Of a stretch of 64,000 nt of DNA, positions 42,752 through 51,259 are shown in pieces. Source of the stretch: Methylorubrum rhodinum (lineage in GTDB: Bacteria > Pseudomonadota > Alphaproteobacteria > Rhizobiales > Beijerinckiaceae); the NCBI RefSeq assembly GCF_014199935.1, contig NZ_JACHOP010000002.1, forward strand, positions 372,001-436,000. The letters are read 5' to 3'. The translations under genes were made by a program, and so were the position numbers. The first letter of the stretch is position 1. The number at the start of each line of letters is the position of its first letter. The notes beneath the pieces are model-generated. The model was given only the letters and a program-made list of their open reading frames with translations. It made no database searches and had not been told where the DNA came from.

Positions 42752-43460
42752 CGGCCACCGCCGCCGTATCCGCCCGCAGGATGCGCGGCCCGAGCGAGAG
42801 CGCCACCGTGTTGGGGCGGGCCGCGATCAGGGCCCGTTCCTCCGCGTGAAAGCCCCCCTCGGGGCCGACCAGCACGGCGAGCGGAGGCGCTTTGTCCCCC
42901 GCCGCGCCGCGGAGCGCCGCGACCGGGTCGGTGACCGGGGCGTCCTCGTCGCAGAACACCAGCAGGCGCTCCGGCTCCAGGGCGGCGAGCGCCGCGGGCA
43001 GGCGCTCCGGCTCGGCGACCGAAGGAATCGCCAGGATGCCGCATTGCTCGGCGGCCTCGACGGCGTTGGCGCGCAGGCGGTCGAGCTTGATCCGCTCGCC
43101 TTGGGTGAAGCGGGTGAAGACCGGGCGCAGCGTGCCGGCCCCCATCTCCACCGCCTTCTGGGCCATGTAGTCGAGCCGGCCCGTCTTCAGGGGGGCGAAC
43201 AGGTAATGCAGGTCGGGCGGGGCCGGTTGGGACCGCGTCTGCGCGACGAGCCTCAGGTCGGCGCTCTTGCGGCCATTCGGAACAATGTCGGCGCGCCACT
43301 CGCCGTCGCGGCCGTTGAACAGCAGCACCGGCTCGCCCTCGGCCTTGCGCAGCACGGTGAGCAGGTAGTTGGCCTGCGCCCGCTCCAGGGGCAGGACGCG
43401 CCCCTCCGCCAGATCCGCCTCGACGTAGAGGCGCGGCGCGGTGAAGTCGTAGAGGGCCAT
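42711..43460 (-). CDS. rsmE: 16S rRNA (uracil1498-N3)-methyltransferase
   Basis: A 249-residue SPOUT-class methyltransferase acting on the 30S decoding region. It has an N-terminal PUA-like domain (RLYVEADLAEGRVLPLERAQ, YLLTVLRKAEGEPVLLFNG) and the C-terminal knot with VLVGPEGGFHAEE and LSLGPRILRADTAAVAVM, the SAM-binding signatures. The start ATG 43460 gives MALYDFTAPRLYVE. Its 3' end overlaps the convergent unknown gene by 41 bases. Confidence 0.95.
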   Translation of the reverse strand: MALYDFTAPRLYVEADLAEGRVLPLERAQANYLLTVLRKAEGEPVLLFNGRDGEWRADIVPNGRKSADLRLVAQTRSQPAPPDLHYLFAPLKTGRLDYMAQKAVEMGAGTLRPVFTRFTQGERIKLDRLRANAVEAAEQCGILAIPSVAEPERLPAALAALEPERLLVFCDEDAPVTDPVAALRGAAGDKAPPLAVLVGPEGGFHAEERALIAARPNTVALSLGPRILRADTAAVAVMALVQAVLGDAR

Positions 43461-43737
43461 GCCGGCCTCCTCGCGTGACGCCCCGATCGTGTCAATCGGA
43501 CGACCTGTGGCGGATCGGCCACAGCGCTGGTTTTTCCGCGCCTTGCCCACGGCCCGAGCCTTCTCGCGGGCCGCGGCACCATTGGCGCCACATTCCCGTG
43601 CAGGAACAGTCCCACGACACATCGCAAGGCCCGTTTACGGATTCGGGGCGCGTACGGCGCCGGAATCCGATGCGGGCGGGCGCTGCGGAAGCGGGGGCGA
43701 CACCCGCCGCGGCAAGCGGGAGAAGGACCGAGCCCCA

Positions 43738-44346
43738 ATGACTGCGCTGCCTGCCAATTCCTCCAAGTCCACCTCGTCCCAGTTCGCCGTCGCGTTCGCG
43801 GCCCTCGTGCTCCTGTCCGGCCCGGCCTTGGCGCAGGGCGCCTTCGGCCAGATGCCGGCCCCCTCGATGGAGGCGAACGCCGAGCCGGCGCCCGCCGCCC
43901 CGCCGATGAGCATGCCGATGCCGACCACCACGGCGCCCGCCCCGGCGGTGCCCCAGGGCGGCACCGATTGCGGCGCGATCCAGAAGACGCTGATCGAGCG
44001 CAAGAACCTCGTCGGCAAGGCCAACGCCGCCTCGAACTCCAAGCAGAAGATGACGCCGCAGGCGGCCTGCGCCCTGTTCGGCCAGCTTCAGGCCAACGGC
44101 ACCGCCGGCATCAAGTGGATCACCGCCAACAAGGAATGGTGCTCGATCCCGGATTCCTTCGCCGAAGGCTTCCAGGCCGACCACAAGCGGGTCGGCGACA
44201 TCCGCACCAAGGTCTGCACCATGGCGGCCCAGGCCACGAAGATGGAGGCCCAGGCCCGCGCCCAGGCGCAGAACGGCGGCGGTGGCGGCCTGCTCGGCGG
44301 CCCCGGCCTGAGCGGAAGCTTCAAGATGCCCCAAGGGGCGCTGTAA
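43738..44346 (+). CDS. Unknown periplasmic protein
   Basis: A 202-residue protein with signal peptide (FAVAFAALVLLSGPALAQ, cleavage near residue 33), a Pro/Met/Ala-rich linker (APPMSMPMPTTTAPAPA) and a helical domain with four cysteines (GTDCGAIQ, QAACALFG, KEWCSIPD, TKVCTMAAQ), probably two disulphides. The pattern is conserved among Rhizobiales unknown proteins as I remember them, but no function is known. The ATG follows GGGAGAAGGACCGAGCCCCA. It is followed after 21 bases by ubiA, perhaps in one transcript. Confidence 0.7.
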   Translation: MTALPANSSKSTSSQFAVAFAALVLLSGPALAQGAFGQMPAPSMEANAEPAPAAPPMSMPMPTTTAPAPAVPQGGTDCGAIQKTLIERKNLVGKANAASNSKQKMTPQAACALFGQLQANGTAGIKWITANKEWCSIPDSFAEGFQADHKRVGDIRTKVCTMAAQATKMEAQARAQAQNGGGGGLLGGPGLSGSFKMPQGAL

Positions 44347-44367
44347 GCGCCCTCCGAACCCGCCGCG

Positions 44368-45312
44368 TTGCGTTCCCACCCCGAGCCCGCCGGCCGCGTC
44401 GCCGACGCGGTCGCCGGCCACTGGGTCGATCGGCTCGCGCCGCCGCGCGCCCGGCCCTATCTCCGCCTCGCCCGGATCGAGCGGCCGGTCGGCTGGTGGC
44501 TCCTGCTGCTGCCGTGCTGGTGGTCGGCCGCGCTCGCCGGCATCGCAGCGGGCGACCCGCCCGACCCGCTCCACCTCGTCCTGTTCCTGATCGGGGCGGT
44601 GGCGATGCGCGGCGCCGGCTCGACCTACAACGACATCGCCGACCGCGATCTCGACGCCCAGGTCGAGCGCACCCGCTCGCGCCCGCTGCCCTCGGGGCAG
44701 GTGAGCACGAAGGCCGCGGCCGCCTTCCTCGTGGCGCAGGCGCTGGTGGGTTTTTGCGTGCTGCTGCAGTTCAACGGCACGGCGATCCTCGTCGGGATGC
44801 TCTCGCTTGCCCCCGTGGCGATCTACCCCTTCATGAAGCGGGTGATGCCGCTGCCCCAGGGCGTGCTCGGCCTCGCCTTCGCCTGGGGCGCGCTGATGGG
44901 CTGGGTCGCGGTGTTCGGCCGGATCGATCCCCCGGCCCTGTGGCTCTACGCCGCCACCGTCGCCTGGATCGTCGGCTACGACACGATCTACGCGGTGCAG
45001 GACATCGAGGACGACGAGATCGCCGGCATCAAGTCCTCGGCCCGCCTGTTCGGGGCCCGGCTGAAGCCCCTGGTCGGCCTCTGCTACGGGCTGGCCGCCG
45101 CCCTGATGGTGCCGGCGCTGCTCGCCGCCGGAGCCGGCCCCCTCGGCTGGCTCGGCCTCGCGCTGTTTTCCGCCCATCTCGGCCAGCAGGTGCTGCGCCT
45201 CTCCCCCCGCGACGGGCGGCTGGCTCTCACCCTGTTCCGCTCGAACCGCGACGCCGGGCTGATTCTGTTCGCGGGGCTCGCCGCGGATGCGCTGTGGCGG
45301 GCACTCGGTTGA
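44368..45312 (+). CDS. ubiA: 4-hydroxybenzoate polyprenyltransferase
   Basis: A 314-residue integral membrane enzyme that attaches the polyprenyl tail in ubiquinone synthesis. Both Asp-rich prenyl-diphosphate/Mg motifs are present: YNDIADRDLD (Asn88 onwards) and YDTIYAVQDIEDDEIAGIKS. ERPVGWWLLLLPCWWSA and RSRPLPSG are typical of the family, with about nine helices. The TTG start 44368 is accepted because no ATG lies nearer; it gives the expected N-terminal length. It ends 23 bases from the stop of a convergent small frame. Confidence 0.95.
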   Translation: MRSHPEPAGRVADAVAGHWVDRLAPPRARPYLRLARIERPVGWWLLLLPCWWSAALAGIAAGDPPDPLHLVLFLIGAVAMRGAGSTYNDIADRDLDAQVERTRSRPLPSGQVSTKAAAAFLVAQALVGFCVLLQFNGTAILVGMLSLAPVAIYPFMKRVMPLPQGVLGLAFAWGALMGWVAVFGRIDPPALWLYAATVAWIVGYDTIYAVQDIEDDEIAGIKSSARLFGARLKPLVGLCYGLAAALMVPALLAAGAGPLGWLGLALFSAHLGQQVLRLSPRDGRLALTLFRSNRDAGLILFAGLAADALWRALG

Positions 45313-45335
45313 CGTGAGGCGGGACCGGTGCGGTG

Positions 45336-45743
45336 TCAGTCGCCGCCCAGAATCTCGGGTGCGTCCGCTGGGAAGGGCGGGGCGTGGCGCAGGTCGTCGG
45401 TGAAGCCGGGCGGCAGTGCGGCGAGTTGCGCGCGTGCTTGAGCAAGAAGCTCCGCCGCACCGGCCGCTCCGATGCCTATTCCGGCCATTCGTATGCCGCG
45501 TGCGCGGACCCGTTTGGCGCGACGCGCGGCGATCGACTTGACCAGCCGCAATGCCTGCTTGCGGATTATGGAGGAACGCGCCGATCCCGAGGCATCGAGA
45601 CTTTCCGCCTCGGACGACACACGCGCGGCCTCGAAACCCCTTCTACAGTGTGCGTGTATGACCCCAGCGGCCGTCCGGCGCCCGCGCAGATCTGGTGGGC
45701 CACCCGGCTGACCTCGGGCAGGATCGAGGAGAGACGATTTCAT
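45336..45743 (-). CDS. Uncertain small protein
   Basis: A 135-residue frame with no recognised family; a helical centre (RKQALRLVKSIAARRAKRVR) and an Ala-rich part (AAGAAELLAQARAQLAALPP). Its codon use includes several ATA and AGA/AGG codons, rare in this genome, so it is either recently acquired or not a real gene. If translated it starts 5 bases after the stop of the upstream minus-strand gene (45749), which favours an operon; an alternative start is 45767. Confidence 0.35.
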   Translation of the reverse strand: MKSSLLDPARGQPGGPPDLRGRRTAAGVIHAHCRRGFEAARVSSEAESLDASGSARSSIIRKQALRLVKSIAARRAKRVRARGIRMAGIGIGAAGAAELLAQARAQLAALPPGFTDDLRHAPPFPADAPEILGGD

Positions 45744-45748
45744 CGGCG

Positions 45749-46240
45749 TCACGGCTTTCGACGGCAAAGATAGACGGCATCGGCGACCGCGACCAGATCC
45801 GTCCAGCCGCGGTGCCGATATCCCTCGCGCAACGGCTCGATCGGATTCTTGAGACGGGTCTCCGGGATGTCGAAAGCGATGGCCTGGGTGCGCAGCACAG
45901 CCAGCGCGAGATCGATGACTTGGCCCTTGAGCGGGTGGATGTGGGGGCTACCCTCCAGCCAGCCGATCTCGAGCCAGTCGGGTTTGGCTTGGCCGTAAGC
46001 GATGCCGCACAGCGTATCCTCGTGCCAGATCGCGAGATCGAGGTCGGCCCCGGACTTGCCTTTGACGATGCGCTGCCAATCCCAATCCACGAGACGTGGC
46101 GGGCGCTTCCAGCCGCGAGCGGTGCGCAACGCTTCGTGACTGATCCCGTCGAGGCGCAGGCCGGGCGTGCGCCAGTCGAGGGCGACGCGTTCGCGCACGG
46201 CCCGGCGCACCGCCTCGTATTCCGCGTAAGTCCGTCGCAC
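45749..46240 (-). CDS. Unknown protein, GNAT-like
   Basis: A 163-residue cytoplasmic protein from a GTG start. The stretch LDLAIWHEDTLCGIAYGQAK, LEIGWLEGSPHIHPLKGQVI and the end of a domain with RLKNPIEPLREGYRHRGW resemble an acetyltransferase-like fold (central beta strands, then helices), but the acetyl-CoA loop is not clear. Base composition is lower in GC than its neighbours. It could belong to a mobile or accessory set with the following small gene; function unknown. Confidence 0.55.
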   Translation of the reverse strand: MRRTYAEYEAVRRAVRERVALDWRTPGLRLDGISHEALRTARGWKRPPRLVDWDWQRIVKGKSGADLDLAIWHEDTLCGIAYGQAKPDWLEIGWLEGSPHIHPLKGQVIDLALAVLRTQAIAFDIPETRLKNPIEPLREGYRHRGWTDLVAVADAVYLCRRKP

Positions 46241-46338
46241 GCCGTCCGTGTCCGCCCTCGTTGCAAATCTGTCTCACGACAACCCGACCCCGCTCAAGCC
46301 GCAATGGTCTCAAGCCCGCTGCGCGCCATATCCGGCAC

Positions 46339-46527
46339 ATGAGCGACACCGATCCGCACGCCACCGCCGACGAGGCGATTTCTGAAGGCGCCCGCGCCCG
46401 GGCGCAGGGCCGTCCCCGCGACGCCTGCCCCTACGGGCAGGACACGCCCGAGCGCATGGCCTGGCTCGAAGGCTACGACGGCGCACCGATGGACCGGGCG
46501 CCCGATCTGCCGATCGGCAACGGATAG
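46339..46527 (+). CDS. Ribosome modulation factor-like small protein
   Basis: A 62-residue protein whose core EGARARAQGRPRDACPYGQD then TPERMAWLEGYD fits the Rmf/CrpP family pattern (EGxxAxxxG, RxxCPY, RxxWLxGW). Rmf proteins bind and dimerise ribosomes in stationary phase; alphaproteobacterial relatives have varied roles. The start ATG 46339 (MSDTDPHATADEAI) is the first in frame with a plausible N-terminus. It is separate from neighbouring unknown genes. Confidence 0.7.
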   Translation: MSDTDPHATADEAISEGARARAQGRPRDACPYGQDTPERMAWLEGYDGAPMDRAPDLPIGNG

Positions 46528-46579
46528 GACAAGTGACGAGCGGTTGCGGTCCGGCTCGGCCTGCGACCATGATGCCGCG

Positions 46580-47134
46580 ATGGACGACACCTTCGCCGAG
46601 ACCTTCGCCCCTCTGATCGGCTTGCCCTGCTGGGGTGTGGAGCATGGACAAGGCAGCATGCTCTCCTTCGAGTTCGGAGAGCCCCGCCTCATGATCCGTG
46701 AGCCCTTCGTCTCGGCGTCGCCCTCGGCCGAGATGCGGGCGTCCGCGGCACGGCGCCGTGTCAGGCCGGTCGGGGAATGGCATCTTTTCGTGTTCTGTTG
46801 CCGCTGGCGCGCCAGCGCTTCCGGCACGCTCTCAGCCGAGGACGAAAGCGCCCAAGACCGGATCGGGGTCGCCGTGCGGGATTTCGACGGACAGCGGTTG
46901 ACGCGGTTCGCACTCGATGCGGCCGAGCGCCGGGCGACCTTCGGGTTCGACCTCGGCGCCGTTCTCGAAACATGGCCGTACGCGGACGACGACGGCGAGC
47001 AATGGTCGCTGTATCGGCCCGACGGGCGCGTTCTGACCTATCGTGCGGATGGCGCGGTCAGCCACGATCCCGGCGACACGCATCCCGATCGGATCGTGTG
47101 GCGTGCGGCGGAGGGAAGTGTCCGGGTTCCGTAA
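46580..47134 (+). CDS. Unknown cytoplasmic protein
   Basis: A 184-residue protein without signal or membrane segments. It begins MDDTFAETFAPLIGLPCWGV and contains SMLSFEFGEPRLMIREP and EQWSLYRPDGRVLTYRADG, a beta-rich pattern seen in small, poorly studied proteins sometimes associated with immunity or polymorphic-toxin loci; no toxin gene is seen here, so that remains a remote possibility. The ATG at 46580 has no clear ribosome site. Its stop is 8 bases from a convergent gene. Confidence 0.55.
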   Translation: MDDTFAETFAPLIGLPCWGVEHGQGSMLSFEFGEPRLMIREPFVSASPSAEMRASAARRRVRPVGEWHLFVFCCRWRASASGTLSAEDESAQDRIGVAVRDFDGQRLTRFALDAAERRATFGFDLGAVLETWPYADDDGEQWSLYRPDGRVLTYRADGAVSHDPGDTHPDRIVWRAAEGSVRVP

Positions 47135-47142
47135 AGCCCTCC

Positions 47143-47634
47143 TCACCCCCGCGAAAACATCTCGCTCTCGCCGCGGTGGATGCAGGGGCGGGCCGGCAGG
47201 CGGGTGGCCTTGCGGCGGGTGAGGAAGCGGGGGCGGCGGCCGCTGAGCGAGCCGTTGCGGCGGCGCTGGCGGCTGCGGCCGAGCGCGAGGCGGCCGATCT
47301 GCCGCGAGACGGGCACGAGGCTGCCGTCCTCGCGCAGGAGCATCCGGGTCAGGCCGCCCTTGGCGGCGAGGTCGCGCCACTGCGCCACCACGTCCTCCTC
47401 GGTGAAGCCGGCGAGCCGCATCAGCACCTCGCCCTCGGCATCGACGAGGAGCAGCGCGAAGCGGTCCTCGCCGGTGGCTTCGGCGGCCTCGTCGTCGAAG
47501 GCGAGCGCCGCGCCGACCGGGACGACGCCCGTGCGGGCGCCGAGGATCGGCAGCGGCGTCGGCGCGACCGAGAGGATCGCATCGTCTTCGTCGGTGGCCG
47601 GGCAGTCCAGAGCGGTGATCTTGAAAGTCATCAT
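47143..47634 (-). CDS. DUF6101-like protein
   Basis: A 163-residue protein with an acidic N-terminal half (ALAFDDEAAEATGEDRFALL) and a basic C-terminal tail (RRRNGSLSGRRPRFLTRRKA, then TRLPARPCIHRGESEMFSRG), which I recall from the DUF6101 family of Rhizobiales. The strong basic tail suggests nucleic acid or membrane contacts. The start MMTFKITALDCPATDED is supported by its acidic family-like N-terminus. Function unknown. Confidence 0.65.
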   Translation of the reverse strand: MMTFKITALDCPATDEDDAILSVAPTPLPILGARTGVVPVGAALAFDDEAAEATGEDRFALLLVDAEGEVLMRLAGFTEEDVVAQWRDLAAKGGLTRMLLREDGSLVPVSRQIGRLALGRSRQRRRNGSLSGRRPRFLTRRKATRLPARPCIHRGESEMFSRG

Positions 47635-47941
47635 CGGTTCGACGCCTTGTCCCTGGTCGCGGTCTCTGGCGGACGCGCTGTCATGACAAGCATATGGCCC
47701 GACATCACCCCCAAGGCGCCTTAAGAGCGAGCGTTAAGCGATGGTGGACGGCCCCGAAGTCTCCGGAATGCTCAACGGACCGTTTTCGCGATGGGTGAAA
47801 GACGGGTGTATCGGGGCGAGGCGCCCCGCCGGGGCACGGCAGGGCTGCGACGGCGCGTCCTTGTGAGGGGGACCGCTTCGCCCTTAGAACGGAAGCGTGC
47901 TCCGCCGGCCTTCCGCGGAGCACATCATTGCAAGCGAGCCC
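47635..47941. other. Divergent intergenic region upstream of the CysQ-like gene
   Basis: This 307-base gap between the DUF6101-like gene and the phosphatase gene contains possible promoter stretches (TCATGACAAGCATATGG near 47683; CGCCTTAAGAGCGAGCGTTAAGC near 47716) and a 9-bp hairpin GTGCTCCGC/GCGGAGCAC at 47897-47923, 18 bases before the phosphatase ATG, where it could affect ribosome access. No gene is seen. Confidence 0.5.
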
Positions 47942-48793
47942 ATGACCGACACGACATCCCCGTCCGGATCGTCCGGGGCGCCGTCCGTCGCGGCGCTGGC
48001 CCCGCTCCTGCGGGAGGCGGTGCGCGAGGCCGCGACCCTGGCGCTGCCGTTCTTCGAGCCCGGCGGGCAGACGCGCGCGCGGGTCTGGTCGAAATCGGGC
48101 GGATCGCCGGTGACGGAAGCGGACGTGGCCGTCGACACCTTCCTCAAGGTCCGCCTGTCGGAGGTCGAACCGGCGGCGGCGTGGCTGTCGGAGGAGACGA
48201 TCGACGACCCCGTGCGGCTCGGCGCGGATCGCGTCTGGATCGTCGATCCGATCGACGGCACCCGCGCCTTCCTGTCGGGCCATCCCGACTGGTCGATCGC
48301 GGTCGCCCTGCTGGAGGCGGGCGAGCCGGTGCTCGGCGTGGTGTTCGCCCCCGCCACGGGGCGCTTCTACGAGGCGATCGCCGGAGAGGGCGCAACGCTC
48401 GACGGGGCGCCGATCCGCGTCTCGGACCGGGCGGCCCTGGAGGGCGCGCGCATCACCGGCCCCAAGCCGATGCAGGACCGCCTGCTCGGTGGCGCCGCAC
48501 GGCTCGGGGACGCCCCCACGGTGACGCGGGTCGAGCGGGTGCCCTCGCTGGCGCTCAGGCTCGCGCGGGTGGCCGAGGGCATGATCGACCTCGGCCTCGT
48601 CTCGAAGGATTCGCGGGATTGGGACTTGGCCGCCGCCGACCTGATCCTGCGCGAGGCGGGCGGCGTGGTGTGCGACCTCGACGGCCGCCCGACGGTCTAC
48701 AACCGGCCGGAGCCGCGCCACGGCGAACTCGTCGCCGTACCGCGGGCCTTGTGTGAGCTCACGCTCGCGGCGCTCGCTCGGGGCAATGGATAG
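47942..48793 (+). CDS. Inositol monophosphatase-family phosphatase (CysQ-like)
   Basis: A 283-residue Mg-dependent phosphatase. The metal-binding signatures are VWSKSGGSPVTEADVAVD, WLSEE, VDPIDGTRAFLSG and DWDLAAADLILREAGG. The family includes CysQ, which removes the 3'-phosphate of PAP(S), and histidinol-phosphate or inositol phosphatases; GTRAFLSGHPDWSIAV favours the CysQ-like branch but does not prove it. The start at ATG 47942 (MTDTTSPSG) follows a 5' hairpin. Confidence 0.85.
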   Translation: MTDTTSPSGSSGAPSVAALAPLLREAVREAATLALPFFEPGGQTRARVWSKSGGSPVTEADVAVDTFLKVRLSEVEPAAAWLSEETIDDPVRLGADRVWIVDPIDGTRAFLSGHPDWSIAVALLEAGEPVLGVVFAPATGRFYEAIAGEGATLDGAPIRVSDRAALEGARITGPKPMQDRLLGGAARLGDAPTVTRVERVPSLALRLARVAEGMIDLGLVSKDSRDWDLAAADLILREAGGVVCDLDGRPTVYNRPEPRHGELVAVPRALCELTLAALARGNG

Positions 48794-48889
48794 TCTGGCC
48801 GGTCAGGGCGCCCCCGAACGTAGGCAGGGGCGGGCGTCCGCCGGATGCGCGAGGACCGACCGTCGGTCAGGTCCCGCGCAGGGCGAAGC

Positions 48890-49114
48890 TCACGCCGCCT
48901 CGCTCAGCCGCACGGCGCGCGGCGAGAGGCCGAGGCGCTCGGCGAGGTGCCAGCGCAGCTCGCGCGGCGAATGGTACTCGTAGGAGGAATCGATCAGGTG
49001 GCTGAGATCGGCCGAGGCGTGGGCGGCGGTCTCGATCAGATGGTCCACCCGGAAGGTCGCCGCGTCGGTGACGGGCGAGCGGGTGCCCGAATGGCGTCGG
49101 AATTCGAACTGCAT
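48890..49114 (-). CDS. Small unknown protein
   Basis: A 74-residue cytoplasmic protein from ATG 49114: MQFEFRRHSGTRSPVTDAAT followed by helices (LIETAAHASADLSHLIDSSY, ELRWHLAERLGLS). It resembles small unknown proteins of Methylobacterium. It lies upstream of no obvious partner, and its own upstream gene is the cold-shock protein 166 bases away. Confidence 0.5.
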   Translation of the reverse strand: MQFEFRRHSGTRSPVTDAATFRVDHLIETAAHASADLSHLIDSSYEYHSPRELRWHLAERLGLSPRAVRLSEAA

Positions 49115-49280
49115 TTTCTTGTCTGTTCTTTCTCTCACCGGATGTCCGCGACTCTCCTGAGCCGGCCGGTGTCGTTTCTGGTTGTCGTTGATGTGCGTGT
49201 CGTCAGGCGGCACCCGCACAGCAAAGTTGGCGGGGGCCGCGTCGTCGGTCGGGGACGATTCATCGTCCCCGGTGCGGTTC

Positions 49281-49490
49281 TCAGACCGCCTGAAGGTTGC
49301 CGGCGGCGTCCTTGCCGCTGCGCTTGTCCGTCAGGACCTCGTAGGAAACCTTCTGGCCCTCGACGAGATTGCGCAGGCCGGCCCGCTCGACGGCGGAAAT
49401 GTGGACGAACACGTCCTTGCCGCCGTTATCCGGCTGTATGAAGCCGTAACCCTTGGTCTCGTTGAACCACTTGACAGTACCAGTATCCAC
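49281..49490 (-). CDS. Cold-shock protein (CspA family)
   Basis: A 69-residue OB-fold RNA chaperone. The sequence [20 protein letters not shown] carries RNP1 (KGYGFI) and [13 protein letters not shown] carries RNP2. The GTG start at 49490 is fixed by GAAGGAAGTTTTC and the family N-terminus; the open frame extends beyond. The long upstream gap would give a structured 5' leader, as is usual in cold-regulated csp genes. Confidence 0.95.
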   Translation of the reverse strand: MDTGTVKWFNETKGYGFIQPDNGGKDVFVHISAVERAGLRNLVEGQKVSYEVLTDKRSGKDAAGNLQAV

Positions 49491-49846
49491 GAAAACTTCC
49501 TTCGTTCTGTCTCGCCCACGCGCAAGGTCATGCGCGCCGCGAGCGCGTCGTTTCATCCGTCGATGTACGGATTGACGGGATGCGAGCCGTGGAAAGCGTG
49601 CGGCATGGCTGCCGCCGCTCCCGTCATGTCCCTATTTAGGCGCTCGATGCGGCCTTAACAAGGCGGATCGACCCCGCACCGGCCGCCGGGACGCCGCAGG
49701 CGGGACCCCGCCCTGCCCTGAACGGGCGCCTCCAGGCACTCTCCCACCCTGTGACAAAGCCCGGTGCGGGTGCATATAAGGGAGAGGGTCCAGGCGTTTA
49801 TGCCAGGGCATCCCCAGCGGCATTCCCCATCGCAGTCGGGCGGTTC
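49491..49846. other. Intergenic region upstream of the cold-shock gene
   Basis: A 356-base gap between divergent genes. On the minus side it holds the cold-shock gene's leader and promoter (CATGTCCCTATTTAGGCGC near 49625 is the least GC-rich part, with CTTAACAAGGCG at 49653). On the plus side the sequence TATAAGGGAGAGGG near 49775 could serve the following gene. No small gene is supported. Confidence 0.45.
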
Positions 49847-50233
49847 ATGGCGGGCATCTCGGTTTCCCTCGAAGGCGCGAACATCCAGCTCTCGTTCCAG
49901 AAGGACGAGCAGTCGACGGCGGTGGTGATGGACGCCCGCGCCGCCCGCGCTCTCGTGCGCGCCGTGGGCCAGCTTCTCACCGCGATCGACGACGGCGACG
50001 AGGTCGATCTGCCCGAGGACGGCGACGAGGACATCGCCATGCTCGACGTGACCTCCTCGGCGATCGAGGTCGGCACCGACGAGCAGGGTCAGGCGGTGGT
50101 CGCGCTCCAGGCCGGCGCCCTGCCGCCGTTCCAGCTCCGCCTGACCGACGAGGAGGCCCGCCACGTGGCCACCAGCCTCAGCGAGATCCTGGCGGCGCCG
50201 CGGGACGTGCGCACGTCCCACGGCGGTCACTGA
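49847..50233 (+). CDS. Unknown acidic protein
   Basis: A 128-residue cytoplasmic, acidic protein from ATG 49847 (MAGISVSLEGANIQLSFQKD). The stretch DEVDLPEDGDEDIAMLDVTS and a C-terminal LTDEEARHVATSLSEILA helix are visible; no known family. The composition suggests a beta-sheet core with one helix. A start further upstream is open but the intervening residues look non-coding. Confidence 0.55.
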   Translation: MAGISVSLEGANIQLSFQKDEQSTAVVMDARAARALVRAVGQLLTAIDDGDEVDLPEDGDEDIAMLDVTSSAIEVGTDEQGQAVVALQAGALPPFQLRLTDEEARHVATSLSEILAAPRDVRTSHGGH

Positions 50234-50242
50234 TCGTTTCGA

Positions 50243-50680
50243 TCAGACGCCCGGACGGCCGCGGCGCGGGCCGCGGATCCGCTCGGCGCTCGGCAGCGCG
50301 TCGGGCACCATCGTGACGTTGACCGGGTTCGGGAAGTGATCGAAGGCGGCGCCGTTATAGGCGTCCACGCCCATGCCGATGACGCCGCCGGCCAGCACGT
50401 TGCCGGCAAAGCCCGCCGCGCCGGTGCCGACGAGCTTGGTCCGCACCGGCACCGTCTTCGGCCGGTAGCCCGGCAGGGTGAAGGTGGCGTCGAACTCTTC
50501 CGAGCGCGGGATGTCGAGGGAGCAGGGCGTCGAGGGGCAGAACCGGTTCTTCGAGGTCTGCACCGCCGCGCCGGGCGGCTCGGAATTGAACGCGATCAAC
50601 TCGGACGTGCCCCGCGTGATGCTGCCGCACGCAGACACCGCCGTCGCGAGGAGCGCGACGGCCACACACTGACGAAACAT
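50243..50680 (-). CDS. Lipoprotein, PEGA-like
   Basis: A 145-residue lipoprotein. The signal ends in a lipobox TAVSACG (Cys18). After GSITRGTSELIAFNSEPPGA the sequence follows the pattern of PEGA-like beta-sandwich domains (PPGAAVQTSKN, CPSTPCSLDIPRSEEFDATF then TLPGYRPKTVPV), with two more Cys likely in a disulphide, and a hydrophobic Gly/Ala region (GNVLAGGVIGMGVDAYNGA). It resembles small lipoproteins widespread in alphaproteobacteria. Its role is unknown. Confidence 0.75.
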   Translation of the reverse strand: MFRQCVAVALLATAVSACGSITRGTSELIAFNSEPPGAAVQTSKNRFCPSTPCSLDIPRSEEFDATFTLPGYRPKTVPVRTKLVGTGAAGFAGNVLAGGVIGMGVDAYNGAAFDHFPNPVNVTMVPDALPSAERIRGPRRGRPGV

Positions 50681-50885
50681 GAAAAGAGCCCCCCAGGTGC
50701 CGTTCGAGGCACGACCCAAGACGCCGCCTCTGCGGGCGGACGGACGCGGTTGTCCGATGGGTCTGGGAGCAACGCAAGCGTGCCGGTTCAAGAAGTCCGG
50801 AAAACGCAACTGCAAGGGTGGATGTGTCGCCCGAAAGTAACAAAGGACCGTCCCCGCCTGCGAGGCGGGAACGGCCATGGCACTC

Positions 50886-51107
50886 CTACATGCGGATGCC
50901 GGGATCGGTCGGTCCGCCGGGCAGATAATCGGGCTCGGAGCCCGGTCCCCTGGGTTCATCGACGCCCGGCTCGTCCACCGGGTAGGGCGTGCGCGGGCCG
51001 GTCGGGCCGATATCGGGCTGATCGTCCGGTTGGGGCGGCGCAGGCAGATCGCCGGGGATCGGTCCGCCGGGTGTCGGATCGGGGGTCGGAATGCCGGGAT
51101 TGGCCAT
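50886..51107 (-). CDS. Proline-rich small protein
   Basis: A 73-residue protein starting MANPGIPTPDPTPGGPIPGD, with 40% Pro/Gly. The ATG is preceded by AGGAAGAGGCTCC, a strong ribosome site. It is low complexity and presumably disordered. No family is recognised. Confidence 0.55.
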   Translation of the reverse strand: MANPGIPTPDPTPGGPIPGDLPAPPQPDDQPDIGPTGPRTPYPVDEPGVDEPRGPGSEPDYLPGGPTDPGIRM

Positions 51108-51259
51108 GGAGCCTCTTCCTGCTCGGGGTTTCGGGATGTGAGGGTCCAACACCCCCTACCGACACAGGTTCCGACCCCGATCATGGGGGAATGGCCGCAG
51201 GAACCGGGCCGGTGCCGAATGGTTGGCCCGCCATACCCGACCCCGACAGGAGACCAACC

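Noticed and set aside
45333..45773. Plus-strand 146-codon frame opposite the uncertain small gene
   Set aside because: No ribosome site, no family resemblance and rare codons throughout; the minus-strand frame adjoining the GNAT-like gene is at least positioned like an operon member.
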